64,000 nt of DNA from Actinoplanes lutulentus (GCF_003259845.1 NZ_QLMJ01000013.1:218574-282573); one strand, 5' to 3'; shown: positions 42,140 through 50,681, numbered from the stretch's first letter. The notes: generated by a model from the sequence alone, not told the origin. Numbers and translations are program-made.

Positions 42140-42504
42140 TGCTCGACCACGTGGGATTCCAATGTGCCGACCTGCCGGCCAGCGCCGCGTTCTACGACGC
42201 GGTGCTGGCGCCCCTGGGCGGGCGGCGCCTGCAGGACCACAAGGTCGCCATCGGTTACGGCATCGACCACGCGGACTTCTGGATCAGCGAGTCCAGTGAG
42301 GGTGTCAACCGCGAGTCCCACATCGCGTTCGAGGCCGCCGACCGCAACGCGGTCGACGGCTTCTTCCAGGCGGCGGTCGCGGCCGGCGCCGAGGTGCTGC
42401 ACGAGCCGGCGCTGCACCCGGAGTACCACGAGCACTACTACGGCGCATTCGTGCGCGACCCCGACGGCAACAACGTCGAGGCGGTCAGCCACCGTCCTGA
42501 ATAA
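42139..42504 (+). CDS. VOC family (glyoxalase/dioxygenase-like) protein
   Basis: 121 aa. Two beta-alpha-beta-beta-beta halves typical of vicinal oxygen chelate proteins: VGFQCADLPASAAFYDAVLAPLG at the start and HEHYYGAFVRDPDGNNVEAVSH at the end, the latter with the metal-ligand Glu. GTG 42139 shares a base with the hom stop codon, so it is translated with the threonine genes although it has no known role in that pathway. Possibly a side enzyme dealing with a reactive metabolite. Confidence 0.88.
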   Translation: MLDHVGFQCADLPASAAFYDAVLAPLGGRRLQDHKVAIGYGIDHADFWISESSEGVNRESHIAFEAADRNAVDGFFQAAVAAGAEVLHEPALHPEYHEHYYGAFVRDPDGNNVEAVSHRPE

Positions 42505-42582
42505 TGGGCGGTCGGTCCCGAAGATCGGAATCCTGGGGCACGCTGTGCGCGGATCGTCCCAGCTTGTAGTGAGGAGTAGGCC

Positions 42583-43632
42583 ATGTGGCGGGGCTTGATT
42601 GAGGCGTACCGGGACCGGCTGCCGGTCACCGACGCCACGCCGGTGGTCTCGTTGCACGAGGGGAACACCCCGCTCGTGCCCGCCCCGGTGCTCTCGCAGC
42701 GGGTCGGCGCCGACGTCTACCTCAAGGTCGAGGGCGCCAACCCGACCGGCTCGTTCAAGGACCGCGGCATGACGATGGCCGTCTCCAAGGCGGTCGAGGA
42801 CGGCGCGAAGGCGATCATCTGCGCCTCCACCGGCAACACCAGCGCATCGGCCGCCGCCTATGCAGCTCGGGCCGGCATCACCTGCGCGGTCCTGGTCCCG
42901 CAGGGCAAGATCGCGCTCGGCAAGCTCGCGCAGGCCCTCGTGCACGGCGCCCGGCTGCTCCAGGTCGACGGCAACTTCGACGACTGCCTCGCGCTCGCGT
43001 CGAAACTCTCCCAGGACTACCCGGTCGCCCTGGTCAACTCGGTGAACATCTTCCGCCTGCACGGCCAGAAAACCGCGTCCTTCGAGATCGTCGAGGCCCT
43101 CGGCGACGCCCCCGACATCCACTGCCTCCCGGTCGGCAACGCCGGCAACATCTCGGCGTACTGGATGGGTTACCAGGAGGACAAGGCGGCCGGCAACAGC
43201 ACGAGACTGCCGAAGATGTTCGGCTTCCAGGCCTCCGGATCCGCCCCGATCGTCAACGGCAAGGTCGTCGAGAACCCGTCGACCATCGCCACCGCGATCC
43301 GCATCGGCAACCCGGCCAGCTGGACCAAGGCCCTCGACGCCCGCGACGCATCCGGCGGCCTCATCTCCGCGGTGACCGACCGTGACATCCTCAACGCGTA
43401 CCGCCTGCTGGCCCGCGAAGTCGGCGTCTTCGTCGAACTCGGCAGCGCCGCCAGCGTCGCCGGCCTCCTCCAGCAGTCTGCGGCAGGCAAAATCCCGGCG
43501 GGCTCCCGCGTCGTCTGCACGGTCACCGGCCACGGCCTCAAGGACCCGGAGTGGGCGATCTCCACCGCCCCGTCACCCACCGTGATCCCCAACGACGCCC
43601 TGATCGCCGCCAAATCGCTGGACCTCACCTGA
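42583..43632 (+). CDS. thrC: Threonine synthase
   Basis: PLP enzyme that forms threonine from phosphohomoserine, 349 aa (short, fold-type II actinobacterial class). PLP lysine in NPTGSFKDRGMTMA (about residue 59), ASTGNTSASAAAYAARAG, phosphate loop PVGNAGNISAYWMGY and the C-terminal CTVTGHGLKDP are intact. GAGGAGT precedes ATG 42583. Its usual partner thrB is displaced 6 kb downstream by an insertion. Confidence 0.96.
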   Translation: MWRGLIEAYRDRLPVTDATPVVSLHEGNTPLVPAPVLSQRVGADVYLKVEGANPTGSFKDRGMTMAVSKAVEDGAKAIICASTGNTSASAAAYAARAGITCAVLVPQGKIALGKLAQALVHGARLLQVDGNFDDCLALASKLSQDYPVALVNSVNIFRLHGQKTASFEIVEALGDAPDIHCLPVGNAGNISAYWMGYQEDKAAGNSTRLPKMFGFQASGSAPIVNGKVVENPSTIATAIRIGNPASWTKALDARDASGGLISAVTDRDILNAYRLLAREVGVFVELGSAASVAGLLQQSAAGKIPAGSRVVCTVTGHGLKDPEWAISTAPSPTVIPNDALIAAKSLDLT

Positions 43633-43865
43633 GCGACGCTCACCCCAGGACTGCCGGTTCCGCTCCCTTTCCGGTACGCGTAACCGGCAGCCCCTCATAG
43701 CCCGAGCCGCCTGACGCCCCTCCCGCCGGCGCACCCCGCCGCCGGCCCCGGCACCCCCTCCCGGCCCCGGCCGGCCGTCCCGGTTCCGGCGCGCCCTCCC
43801 GGCCCCGGCGCCTCTCGCGGCCCCGGCGGCCGGCTACGGCACGAAGATCGCGCAGGCCCCCACAT

Positions 43866-43908
43866 GCGTGTCGATTTCGGGTTCGCTACGCCCCCAAACT
43901 CGACACGC
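43866..43908. repeat. Dispersed imperfect palindrome, copy B
   Basis: Arms GCGTGTCGATTTCGGGT (43866-43882) and CCCCAAACTCGACACGC (43892-43908) around a 9-base loop. It is copy A in opposite orientation: here the TTTCGGG arm comes first. Confidence 0.7.
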
Positions 43909-43928
43909 ACCTCGCGATTCGCCCGCCC

Positions 43929-43970
43929 TGTGTCGATTTCGGGTTCGATACGCGCCCCAACTCGACACAC
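43929..43970. repeat. Dispersed imperfect palindrome, copy C
   Basis: TGTGTCGATTTCGGGT followed by TCGATACGC and CCCCAACTCGACACAC. It has the same orientation as copy B, which ends 20 bases upstream, and loop sequence close to that of copy A read on the other strand. Confidence 0.7.
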
Positions 43971-44038
43971 ACCGGGCGTGATGATCGCGGCGTGATGCCC
44001 TCGGCCCCCGCCAAGCGGACCGGCCCCGGCCGCTGGGC

Positions 44039-44150
44039 GACCTGGCCGTTGGGTGACCTGGCCGTTGGGTGACCTGGCCGTTGGGTGACCTGGCCGTTGG
44101 GTGACCTGGCCGCTGGGCGACCCGGCCGTTGGGTGACCTGGCCGTTGGGT
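44039..44150. repeat. 16-bp tandem array, seven units
   Basis: Unit GACCTGGCCGTTGGGT. Units 1-4 and 7 are identical; units 5 and 6 differ at one or two positions, and decayed units flank the array on both sides. The unit is not a multiple of three and the DNA is non-coding, so this is a minisatellite. Units are contiguous without spacers, so it is not a CRISPR array. Confidence 0.85.
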
Positions 44151-44289
44151 GAGCCGTCCGCTGGGGGCGAGCCGTAGCCCAGATAGGTCATCCAGCCTCA
44201 TGGCATGTCTGAGCTACGGCTCGCCCCGGCGTTGGGTGCTGCCCGCCCGGCGAATGCGTGCCCGCCTGGTCATAGCGCTTCGCCTGCCG

Positions 44290-44427
44290 CACCCGAATTC
44301 GACACGCTGCGGGTCAAGCGCCGCCGCGTGTCGAGTTCGGGTGCGGATTGGGCCTCAAGTCGACACGCTGCGGGTCAAACGCCGCCGTGTGTTGAGTTTG
44401 GGTGTGCGGCGAACCCCAAGTCGACAC
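44290..44427. repeat. Compound cluster of the GTGTCGA/TCGACAC palindrome
   Basis: CACCCGAATTCGACACGC (44290-44307) pairs with GCGTGTCGAGTTCGGGTG (44326-44343), 17 of 18 positions, around an 18-base loop. A further TCAAGTCGACACGC, the loop-like sequence GCTGCGGGTCAA again, GTGTGTTGAGTTTGGGTG and CCCCAAGTCGACACC follow. The cluster thus alternates the same arms in both orientations. A decayed copy may continue to about 44490. Confidence 0.65.
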
Positions 44428-44550
44428 CCGGGAGGCGGCTCTGAGTGTGTGTTGGGTTCGGGTTTGGGGTGAATCTCGGGGCGGCACGTGTGGGGGCTTT
44501 GGGGCTGGGGGCTGAGCGTTGTGCTTTGTGCGTACCGAAGGAATTTGATC

Positions 44551-45120
44551 TCAGGGTGAGTGGGGCTCGGGCGGCTGGGTCGCGCAGGCTGTTGCCTCGC
44601 GGAGCAGCAGCTCCATGGCCTGGGAGACGACGGACAGCTCGTCGGCTGAGAGTCGGCTGAGAAGGTCGCGCTGTCGGGACACGCCTGCGGTGATGATGCC
44701 GTCGATGACCTCGGTGCCCGCTTTGGTGAGGCCGATCCGGCGGACTCGCCGGTCGTGCATGTCTTCCGTGCGCGTCACCAGGTCCTGCACCACCAGGCGG
44801 TCGACCATGCCGCTCAAGGCCGCGGCGCCGACGCCCAGCATGCGGGCGAGTTCTCCGCCGGAAACGGTGCCGTGGCGGGCCAGCAGGAGAAGGATCTTGA
44901 GCTGGGACATGGTCAGGTGCGTCGCGAACAGCGGATCTGACCGGTCATCGGCAAACACGTGCTGGAGCCGGATCTGCGCGCCCATGATGTCTGCGATGAG
45001 CTTCTCTTTCTCGCTCAGCGCCTGCTCCTTCGGTGACGTGCTGATGTCCGGGCCGGGTCCAGCTGATGTCGGACGGTACCAGCGGACCCCGGCGGAAAAC
45101 CATTTGTTCGCGTCAGGCAA
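44551..45120 (-). CDS. MarR family transcriptional regulator
   Basis: Winged-helix regulator, 189 aa as read from TTG 45120. Core from about residue 40: RLQHVFADDRSDPLFATHLTMSQLKILLLLARHGTVSGGELARMLGVGAAALSGMVDRLVVQDLVTRTEDMHDRRVRRIGLTKAG, a complete MarR domain with the DxRxxR wing motif. The first 35 residues are atypical, so a later start may be used, but no ATG/GTG with ribosome binding site is evident. Divergent from the RND pump with only 39 bases between, and probably its regulator. Confidence 0.88.
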   Translation of the reverse strand: MPDANKWFSAGVRWYRPTSAGPGPDISTSPKEQALSEKEKLIADIMGAQIRLQHVFADDRSDPLFATHLTMSQLKILLLLARHGTVSGGELARMLGVGAAALSGMVDRLVVQDLVTRTEDMHDRRVRRIGLTKAGTEVIDGIITAGVSRQRDLLSRLSADELSVVSQAMELLLREATACATQPPEPHSP

Positions 45121-45159
45121 AATATCAGTATCGACCGAACTTATCTCGGGGGAGCGCCC

Positions 45160-48100
45160 ATGTCAGCTCTGACACGGTTAAGCCTTGCCAACCGAGGCCT
45201 GGTCGCCCTGATCGCGATTGTGATCAGCGGCTTCGGCCTCTATGCGATCCCGTCCCTCAAGCAGCAGCTCTTCCCCTCGATCGAGCTGCCCGCCGCGTTC
45301 GTGAGCGCGGTGCTGCCCGGCGCCTCCCCGGAGGCCGTCGAGGAGCAGGTGACGAAGCCGATCGAGGACGCGGTCAAGGGCATCGACGGCATCGACAGCG
45401 TCACGTCGACCTCCCGCGAGAACGTGTCCAGCGTCGTCGTGCTCTTCGAGTTCGGCACGGACATCGAGTCGGCGGTCAACCAGGTCACCACCTCGATCAA
45501 CCGGATTCAGGCGCAGCTGCCGGACGACGTCGACCCGCAGGTCTTCGCCGGCGGCACCGACGACATCCCGGCGATCGTGCTCGCGGCGACCGGTGGCAGC
45601 GACGAGAGTGACCTGCTCAGCAAGCTGAACGAGACCGTGGTGCCGGAGCTCAACGGCATCTCCGGTGTACGCGACGTGCAGGTCACCGGCGCTCGCGCCG
45701 AGCAGGTGGTGATCGCGCCGGACCTGGCGAAGATGGGTGCGGCCGGCGTCAACCCGGCTTCCCTGACGAGCGTGCTGCAGGCCAACGGCGCCTCCATCCC
45801 GGCCGGCGCCGTGGTCGAGGGCGACCAGTCGCTCACCGTGCAGGTCGGTACGCCGATCACCACGATCGATCAGCTGAAGGCCGTTTACCTGACCGGCGCC
45901 CGTGGCCCGGTGCGGCTCGGTGACGTGGCCTCGGTGGAGAGCAAGCTGCCCGCCGCCGAGTCGTACACCCGGACCGACGGGGTGAACAGCCTCGGCATCG
46001 CCGTCACGGCACGTCCGGACGGCAACCCGGTGGAGATCTCGCACGAGGTTCGCGACATGCTCGCCGACCTGGAAGCCGACTCCGGCGCGCAGCTGACCGT
46101 CATCACCGACCAGGCGCCGTACGTCGAGCGCTCGATCGAGAGCCTCACCACCGAGGGCCTGCTCGGCCTCGTGATGGCCGTGATCGTCATCCTGGTCTTC
46201 CTGCTCAGCGTCCGGTCCACTCTGGTCACCGCGGTCTCCATCCCGCTGTCCGTGCTGGTCGCGCTGATCGCCCTCTGGGTCGGCGACTACACGCTGAACC
46301 TGCTGACCCTCGGCGCGCTCACCATCGCGGTCGGCCGGGTGGTCGACGACTCGATCGTCGTGCTGGAGAACATCAAGAGACATCTTGAGTACGGCGAGGA
46401 GAAGACGCACGCCATCCTCGCGGCGGTCAAGGAGGTGTCCGGAGCGGTTGTCGCCTCGACGCTCACCACGGTGGCCGTCTTCGCCCCGATCGCCCTGGTC
46501 GGCGGCCTGGTCGGGCAGATCTTCTCGTCCTTCGCGATCACCGTGACGGTGGCCCTGCTGGCCTCGCTGTTCGTGGCGCTGACCGTCGTGCCGGTGCTGG
46601 CGTACTGGTTCCTGAAGCCGCCGGCCGCGGACGCCGACACCGAGGCGATCCGTAAGGCCGCCGAGGAGAAGGAGCTGCGCAGCCCGCTGCAGCGCGGTTA
46701 CCTGCCGGTCATCCGGTTCGCGACGACCCGGCGCTGGACCACGGTCCTGATCGGCATCCTGGTGCTGTTCGGCACGTTCGGCCTGGCCACCCGCCTGGAG
46801 ACGAACTTCCTCGACGACTCGGGGCAGGACAGCCTCACGATCAGCCAGGAGATGCCGGCCGGCACCAGCCTGGCGGCCACCGACGCGGCGGCCAAGAAGG
46901 TCGAGGCGATCCTGGCCGAGCGCGACGACGTGACCACGTACCAGGTCACCGTCGGCGGCAACTCGGCCAACCCGTTCGCGGGTGGCGGCGGCTCCGGCAC
47001 CGCGACGTACAGCGTGGCCCTCGCCGAGGACGCCGACGGCGAGAAGATCACCGAGGAGCTGCGTACCGACTTCGCGGGTCTGACCGGCGCCGGTGAGATC
47101 AAGATCGGTCAGGAGAGCTCGGGCCTGGGCAGCAGCAGCCTCTCCGTCGAGGTGCAGTCCGGCGACAACGCGGTGCTCGCGACCGCCACCGAGCAGGTGC
47201 GTGCCGCGATGGCCGGCATCTCCGGTGTCACCGACGTGGACACCAGCCTCAAGACCAGCGTGCCGCGGCTCGACGTGGTGGTGGACCGCAAGGCCGCCGC
47301 CGACGCGGGTCTCACCGAGGCACAGATCGGCCAGAGCGTCGCCGGCCAGTTCCGGTCCGTTCCGGCCGGCTCGATCTCGGTCGACGGCGAGAGCCAGGAC
47401 GTGGTCATCTCGTTCGGCAGCGCGCCGGCCGACCCGGCCGCGCTCAAGGCCCTGCCGCTGACCACCAGCAAGGGTGTCGTCCCGCTGGACCAGGTCGCCG
47501 ACGTCAACCAGGTCGACGGCCCGGACCAGATCACCCGGGTCGACGGCAACCGCACCGCGACGGTCACCGGCACGGTCACCGGCTCGAACCTCAGCGCCGT
47601 GAACGCGGACCTGACCAAGAAGCTGGACGCGCTCGACCTGCCGCCGGGCGCCGATTACACGGTCGGTGGCGTCAGCGCCGACCAGCAGGAGGCGTTCGCG
47701 CAGCTCGGCCTGGCCGTGCTCGCCGCCATCGCGATCGTCTTCATCATCATGGTGGCGACGTTCCGCAGCATCCTGCAGCCGATCATCCTGCTGGTGTCGA
47801 TCCCGTTCGCGGCGACCGGCGCGATCGGCCTGCTGCTGATCACCGGCACGCCGCTCGGTGTTCCGGCACTGATCGGTGTACTGATGCTGGTCGGCATCGT
47901 GGTCACCAACGCGATCGTGCTGATGGACCTGATCAACCACTACCGGGCGGCCGGCATGGGCGTCCAGGAAGCGGTGCTCGAAGGCGGCCGGCACCGTCTG
48001 CGGCCGATCCTGATGACGGCGATCGCGACCATCTTCGCGCTGATCCCGATGGCGCTCGGTCTCACCGGTGAGGGTGGCTTCATCTCGCAGCCGCTCGCCA

Positions 48101-48399
48101 TCGTCGTGATCGGTGGTCTGGTCAGCTCCACGCTGCTGACGCTGGTGCTGGTGCCGGCGCTCTACACGCTGGTGGAGAACCGCAAGGAGAAGAGCCGGCA
48201 GAAGCGGGCGGCCAAGCGGGCCCGCAAGGCCGGCGTGGTCGAGGCGGACCCGGTGCCGGAGAACACCGCCGGCGACGACGAGACCGGCGCGAAAGAGCCG
48301 GTCACCAGCGGCAAGGCGGATTCGTCCGGTGCGCTGCGGGGTTACACCGACCAGTTCGAGGTGCTGAAGATGCCGCGCAAGCCCGGTGAGGCGAAGTAG
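45160..48399 (+). CDS. RND family efflux pump (AcrB/SwrC type)
   Basis: Large proton-driven exporter, 1079 aa, two similar halves each with one N-terminal membrane helix, a large extracellular porter loop, and a cluster of membrane helices. VGRVVDDSIVVLENIKRHLE in helix 4 carries the proton-relay acidic pair, and GIVVTNAIVLMDLINHYRAAG is the matching second-half region. The C-terminal 75 residues are cytosolic and Lys/Ala/Glu-rich. No periplasmic adaptor or TolC-like gene is adjacent, as expected in a Gram-positive; B. subtilis SwrC is the closest analogue type. GGGGGAG precedes ATG 45160; marR is divergent. Confidence 0.94.
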   Translation: MSALTRLSLANRGLVALIAIVISGFGLYAIPSLKQQLFPSIELPAAFVSAVLPGASPEAVEEQVTKPIEDAVKGIDGIDSVTSTSRENVSSVVVLFEFGTDIESAVNQVTTSINRIQAQLPDDVDPQVFAGGTDDIPAIVLAATGGSDESDLLSKLNETVVPELNGISGVRDVQVTGARAEQVVIAPDLAKMGAAGVNPASLTSVLQANGASIPAGAVVEGDQSLTVQVGTPITTIDQLKAVYLTGARGPVRLGDVASVESKLPAAESYTRTDGVNSLGIAVTARPDGNPVEISHEVRDMLADLEADSGAQLTVITDQAPYVERSIESLTTEGLLGLVMAVIVILVFLLSVRSTLVTAVSIPLSVLVALIALWVGDYTLNLLTLGALTIAVGRVVDDSIVVLENIKRHLEYGEEKTHAILAAVKEVSGAVVASTLTTVAVFAPIALVGGLVGQIFSSFAITVTVALLASLFVALTVVPVLAYWFLKPPAADADTEAIRKAAEEKELRSPLQRGYLPVIRFATTRRWTTVLIGILVLFGTFGLATRLETNFLDDSGQDSLTISQEMPAGTSLAATDAAAKKVEAILAERDDVTTYQVTVGGNSANPFAGGGGSGTATYSVALAEDADGEKITEELRTDFAGLTGAGEIKIGQESSGLGSSSLSVEVQSGDNAVLATATEQVRAAMAGISGVTDVDTSLKTSVPRLDVVVDRKAAADAGLTEAQIGQSVAGQFRSVPAGSISVDGESQDVVISFGSAPADPAALKALPLTTSKGVVPLDQVADVNQVDGPDQITRVDGNRTATVTGTVTGSNLSAVNADLTKKLDALDLPPGADYTVGGVSADQQEAFAQLGLAVLAAIAIVFIIMVATFRSILQPIILLVSIPFAATGAIGLLLITGTPLGVPALIGVLMLVGIVVTNAIVLMDLINHYRAAGMGVQEAVLEGGRHRLRPILMTAIATIFALIPMALGLTGEGGFISQPLAIVVIGGLVSSTLLTLVLVPALYTLVENRKEKSRQKRAAKRARKAGVVEADPVPENTAGDDETGAKEPVTSGKADSSGALRGYTDQFEVLKMPRKPGEAK

Positions 48400-48414
48400 C
48401 AGAACGGTGTGATT

Positions 48415-48448
48415 CGATGCCCGGCCACCCCACGGTGGCCGGGCATCG
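48415..48448 (+). terminator. Perfect 15-bp hairpin after the RND gene
   Basis: CGATGCCCGGCCACC (48415-48429), loop CCAC, GGTGGCCGGGCATCG (48434-48448). No T-run follows, as is common for actinomycete terminators. Transcription of the next gene restarts at once from the promoter at 48456. Confidence 0.75.
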
Positions 48449-48455
48449 GTGCTTA

Positions 48456-48461
48456 TAGGGT
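48456..48461 (+). promoter_or_regulatory. -10 element TAGGGT of a likely leaderless MFS transcript
   Basis: TAGGGT, six bases, then GTG 48468. It begins 8 bases after the upstream terminator. Confidence 0.45.
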
Positions 48462-48467
48462 CGGACA

Positions 48468-49709
48468 GTGCCACAAGCCCTTTCGGTCCTTACCCGCAAC
48501 CGTGACTTCCGGCGTCTCTTCTCGGCCGAGCTCGTGGTCTTCGGCGCGGACTGGTTCGTCATGGTCCCGTTGCTCGTCCTGCTGCCGGAGCTCACCGGCA
48601 GCGGTGTCTGGGGCGCGATGGTGCTCGCCGCCGACACCGGGATCAACGCACTGCTGCTGCCGTACACCGGCACGATCGCCGACCGGCTGGACCGGCGGAA
48701 GATCCTGATCGCGGCCAACTTCGCCTCGTTCCTCGCGGTGCTGGTGCTCTTCGCGGTACGCACACCGGCCACCGCCTGGCTCGCCATCGTCGCGGTCGGC
48801 GCGATGGCGGTGGCGAAGGCCTTCTACTCCCCGGCCGCCTCCGCCGCGCTGCCGAACGTCGTCGACCCGGACGATCTGGCGGCGGCCAACACGGTCGCCG
48901 GCTCCGCCTGGGGCACGATGACCGTGGTCGGCGCGTCTCTCGGTGGCGTGGTGAGCACCCTCTTCGGACCGTACGTCTGCTTTGCGGTGACCGCGGCCCT
49001 GCTCCTGGCCGGAACCGTGCTGACCAGCCTGATCCGCCGTCCGCTGCAAGCGCCGCGCAGCGGCGGCGAGCGGCCGCGGACGATGCGCGCGCTGGTCGAG
49101 GCGCTGCGGTATATCGGGGCGCGGCCGAGGCTCCGCGCGCTCGTCACGGTCAAGTCGGCGGTCGGGCTCGGCAACGGCGTGCTCACCGTCTTCCCGCTGA
49201 TCGCGGTGGCGCACGGCGCGGGCGCGCTCGGCGCCGGGCTGCTCTTCGCCCTGCGCGGGGCCGGCGCGCTGGTCGGGCCGCTGCTGATGCGCCCGGTGCT
49301 GAACCGCCCCTCCTGGCTGCTGCCCGGCCTCGCGCTCTCGATGGGGCTGTACGGGATCGGTTACCTCGGCGTCGCGTTCAGCCCGTGGTTCCCGCTGGTG
49401 CTGGTGCTGGTCTTCGTGGCGCACTTCGCCGGCGGCACGAACTGGATCCTCTCCAACTACGCGCTGCAGAGTGAGGTGCCGGACGAGCTGCGCGGCCGGG
49501 TGTTCGCCACCGACATGATGCTGGCGACGCTGGCCATCGCGATCAGCCAGCTCGGCGCCGGCGCGGTCATCGACCACGTCGACCAGCGGTTCGTCCTGGC
49601 CGGGTGCGCGGCGATCACGCTGATCTACGCGATCGTCTGGCGGATCGCCACGCGCCGGCTCGCCGCGCCTCGACATTCGGGAATACCGGACCGGGACGCC
49701 TCGGTTTAA
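48468..49709 (+). CDS. MFS transporter (EntS-like, 12 membrane segments)
   Basis: 413 aa. Starts VPQALSVLTRNRDFRRLFSAELVVFGADWF, then motif A GTIADRLDRRKILIAANF, and the EntS/MFS_3 signature SAALPNVVDPDDLAAANTVAGSAWGTMTVVGASLGG. The second half contains the family stretch NWILSNYALQSEVPDELRGRVFATDMML. Members export siderophores or other small molecules; substrate unknown. Separate transcription unit from the RND pump, in the block that splits thrC from thrB. Confidence 0.9.
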   Translation: MPQALSVLTRNRDFRRLFSAELVVFGADWFVMVPLLVLLPELTGSGVWGAMVLAADTGINALLLPYTGTIADRLDRRKILIAANFASFLAVLVLFAVRTPATAWLAIVAVGAMAVAKAFYSPAASAALPNVVDPDDLAAANTVAGSAWGTMTVVGASLGGVVSTLFGPYVCFAVTAALLLAGTVLTSLIRRPLQAPRSGGERPRTMRALVEALRYIGARPRLRALVTVKSAVGLGNGVLTVFPLIAVAHGAGALGAGLLFALRGAGALVGPLLMRPVLNRPSWLLPGLALSMGLYGIGYLGVAFSPWFPLVLVLVFVAHFAGGTNWILSNYALQSEVPDELRGRVFATDMMLATLAIAISQLGAGAVIDHVDQRFVLAGCAAITLIYAIVWRIATRRLAAPRHSGIPDRDASV

Positions 49710-49721
49710 ATGATCACGCCC

Positions 49722-49727
49722 TAGCAT
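49722..49727 (+). promoter_or_regulatory. -10 element TAGCAT of a likely leaderless thrB transcript
   Basis: TAGCAT, six bases, then ATG 49734; identical hexamer and spacing to argS. No Shine-Dalgarno sequence. The insertion upstream has evidently left thrB with its own promoter. Confidence 0.5.
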
Positions 49728-49733
49728 GTGGCG

Positions 49734-50681
49734 ATGGGCCTGTCCTTCGTCTCTGAAACGGTCTCCGTCAGCACGCCGGCGACCAGCGCGAACCTCGGTC
49801 CCGGCTTCGACTCGCTGGGCCTCGCGCTCACGTTGCACGACGACCTCACCGCGCGCGTGACCGACTCGGGTTTCACCGTCGAGATCAGCGGTCAGGGCGC
49901 GGGCGAACTGCCGGTCGACGAATCGCATCTCGTCGTGCGGTCCATGCTCGCCACGTTCGACGAGCTGGGTGAGCGCCCGCCCGGCCTCGCGGTCAGCTGT
50001 GTCAACCGGATCCCGCAGGCGCGTGGCCTGGGTAGCTCCTCGGCGGCCATCGTCGGCGGTGTGCAACTCGCCCGTGGCCTGGTCAAGGGTGGTCTCGAGC
50101 TGCTCGACGACGCGGACGCGCTGCGGATCGCCGCGCGCATCGAAGGCCACCCGGACAACGTGGCGCCCTGTCTGCTCGGCGGATTCACCGTCGCGTGGAC
50201 CGAGGGTGTGGCCGGCGCCCGCGCGGTGAGCCTCACTCCGGCGGCGAGCGTACGCCCGACGGTTTTCATCCCCGACGAGCGTGGGTACACAGCGACCGCC
50301 CGTGCCGCGTTGCCGGCCGAGGTGCCGCACGCCGACGGCGCGTTCAACGCGGGCCGGGCAGCGTTGCTGACTCATGCCCTCACGAGTGATCCGTCGCTGT
50401 TGTTCCCGGCGACCGAGGACCGGTTGCACCAGGGTTACCGGGGACCGGGAATGCCGGGGTCGGCGTCGCTCGTCGCGGCGCTCCGATCGATCGGAGTGGC
50501 CGCTGTGATCAGTGGCGCGGGACCGACAGTTCTGGCGTTGACCGAGGTCCCGGCCGATTTCCACCCGGGCTCGCACTGGCGCGGCGAAGTGCTGGGCGTG
50601 GATGACGCCGGTGCTCGTGTGAAAGGGGGTATGGTGGAACACGCCGAGCGGGGCCCTGTTGCCGCAGGTCGCACGAGTTGA
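49734..50681 (+). CDS. thrB: Homoserine kinase
   Basis: GHMP kinase that phosphorylates homoserine for threonine synthase. 315 aa from ATG 49734. Substrate motif VSTPATSANLGPGFDSLGLAL, ATP loop PQARGLGSSSAAIVGG (P-x3-GLGSSSA) and the C-terminal SGAGPTVLAL glycine loop are intact. GTG 49728 is a possible start two codons earlier. The 3' end leads into the 295-base leader of rho. Confidence 0.96.
   Translation: MGLSFVSETVSVSTPATSANLGPGFDSLGLALTLHDDLTARVTDSGFTVEISGQGAGELPVDESHLVVRSMLATFDELGERPPGLAVSCVNRIPQARGLGSSSAAIVGGVQLARGLVKGGLELLDDADALRIAARIEGHPDNVAPCLLGGFTVAWTEGVAGARAVSLTPAASVRPTVFIPDERGYTATARAALPAEVPHADGAFNAGRAALLTHALTSDPSLLFPATEDRLHQGYRGPGMPGSASLVAALRSIGVAAVISGAGPTVLALTEVPADFHPGSHWRGEVLGVDDAGARVKGGMVEHAERGPVAAGRTS

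Larger units (their letters stand above)
43633..44550. other. Repeat-rich non-coding gap of about 920 bases
   Basis: Between thrC and the convergent marR gene. Contains two copies of the dispersed palindrome (43866-43908, 43929-43970), a 16-bp tandem array (44039-44150) and a compound palindrome cluster (44290-44427). Apparent reading frames here consist of the repeats and are not accepted as genes. Confidence 0.7.

Noticed and set aside
44039..44150. Tandem repeats considered as a CRISPR array
   Set aside because: Units are 16 bp and contiguous, with no spacers and no cas genes nearby.
43695..44472. Several reading frames of 70-170 codons in the thrC-marR gap
   Set aside because: They are translations of the 16-bp array and the palindromes (for example repeated GQVTQRPG), with no other support.
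45178..48474. A 1098-codon frame antisense to the RND pump
   Set aside because: It is the mirror of a strongly GC-biased gene: Arg/Asp/Gly/His-rich translation with no domain. The same applies to the long antisense frames over 19791-21986, 48453-50642 and 50827-53043.
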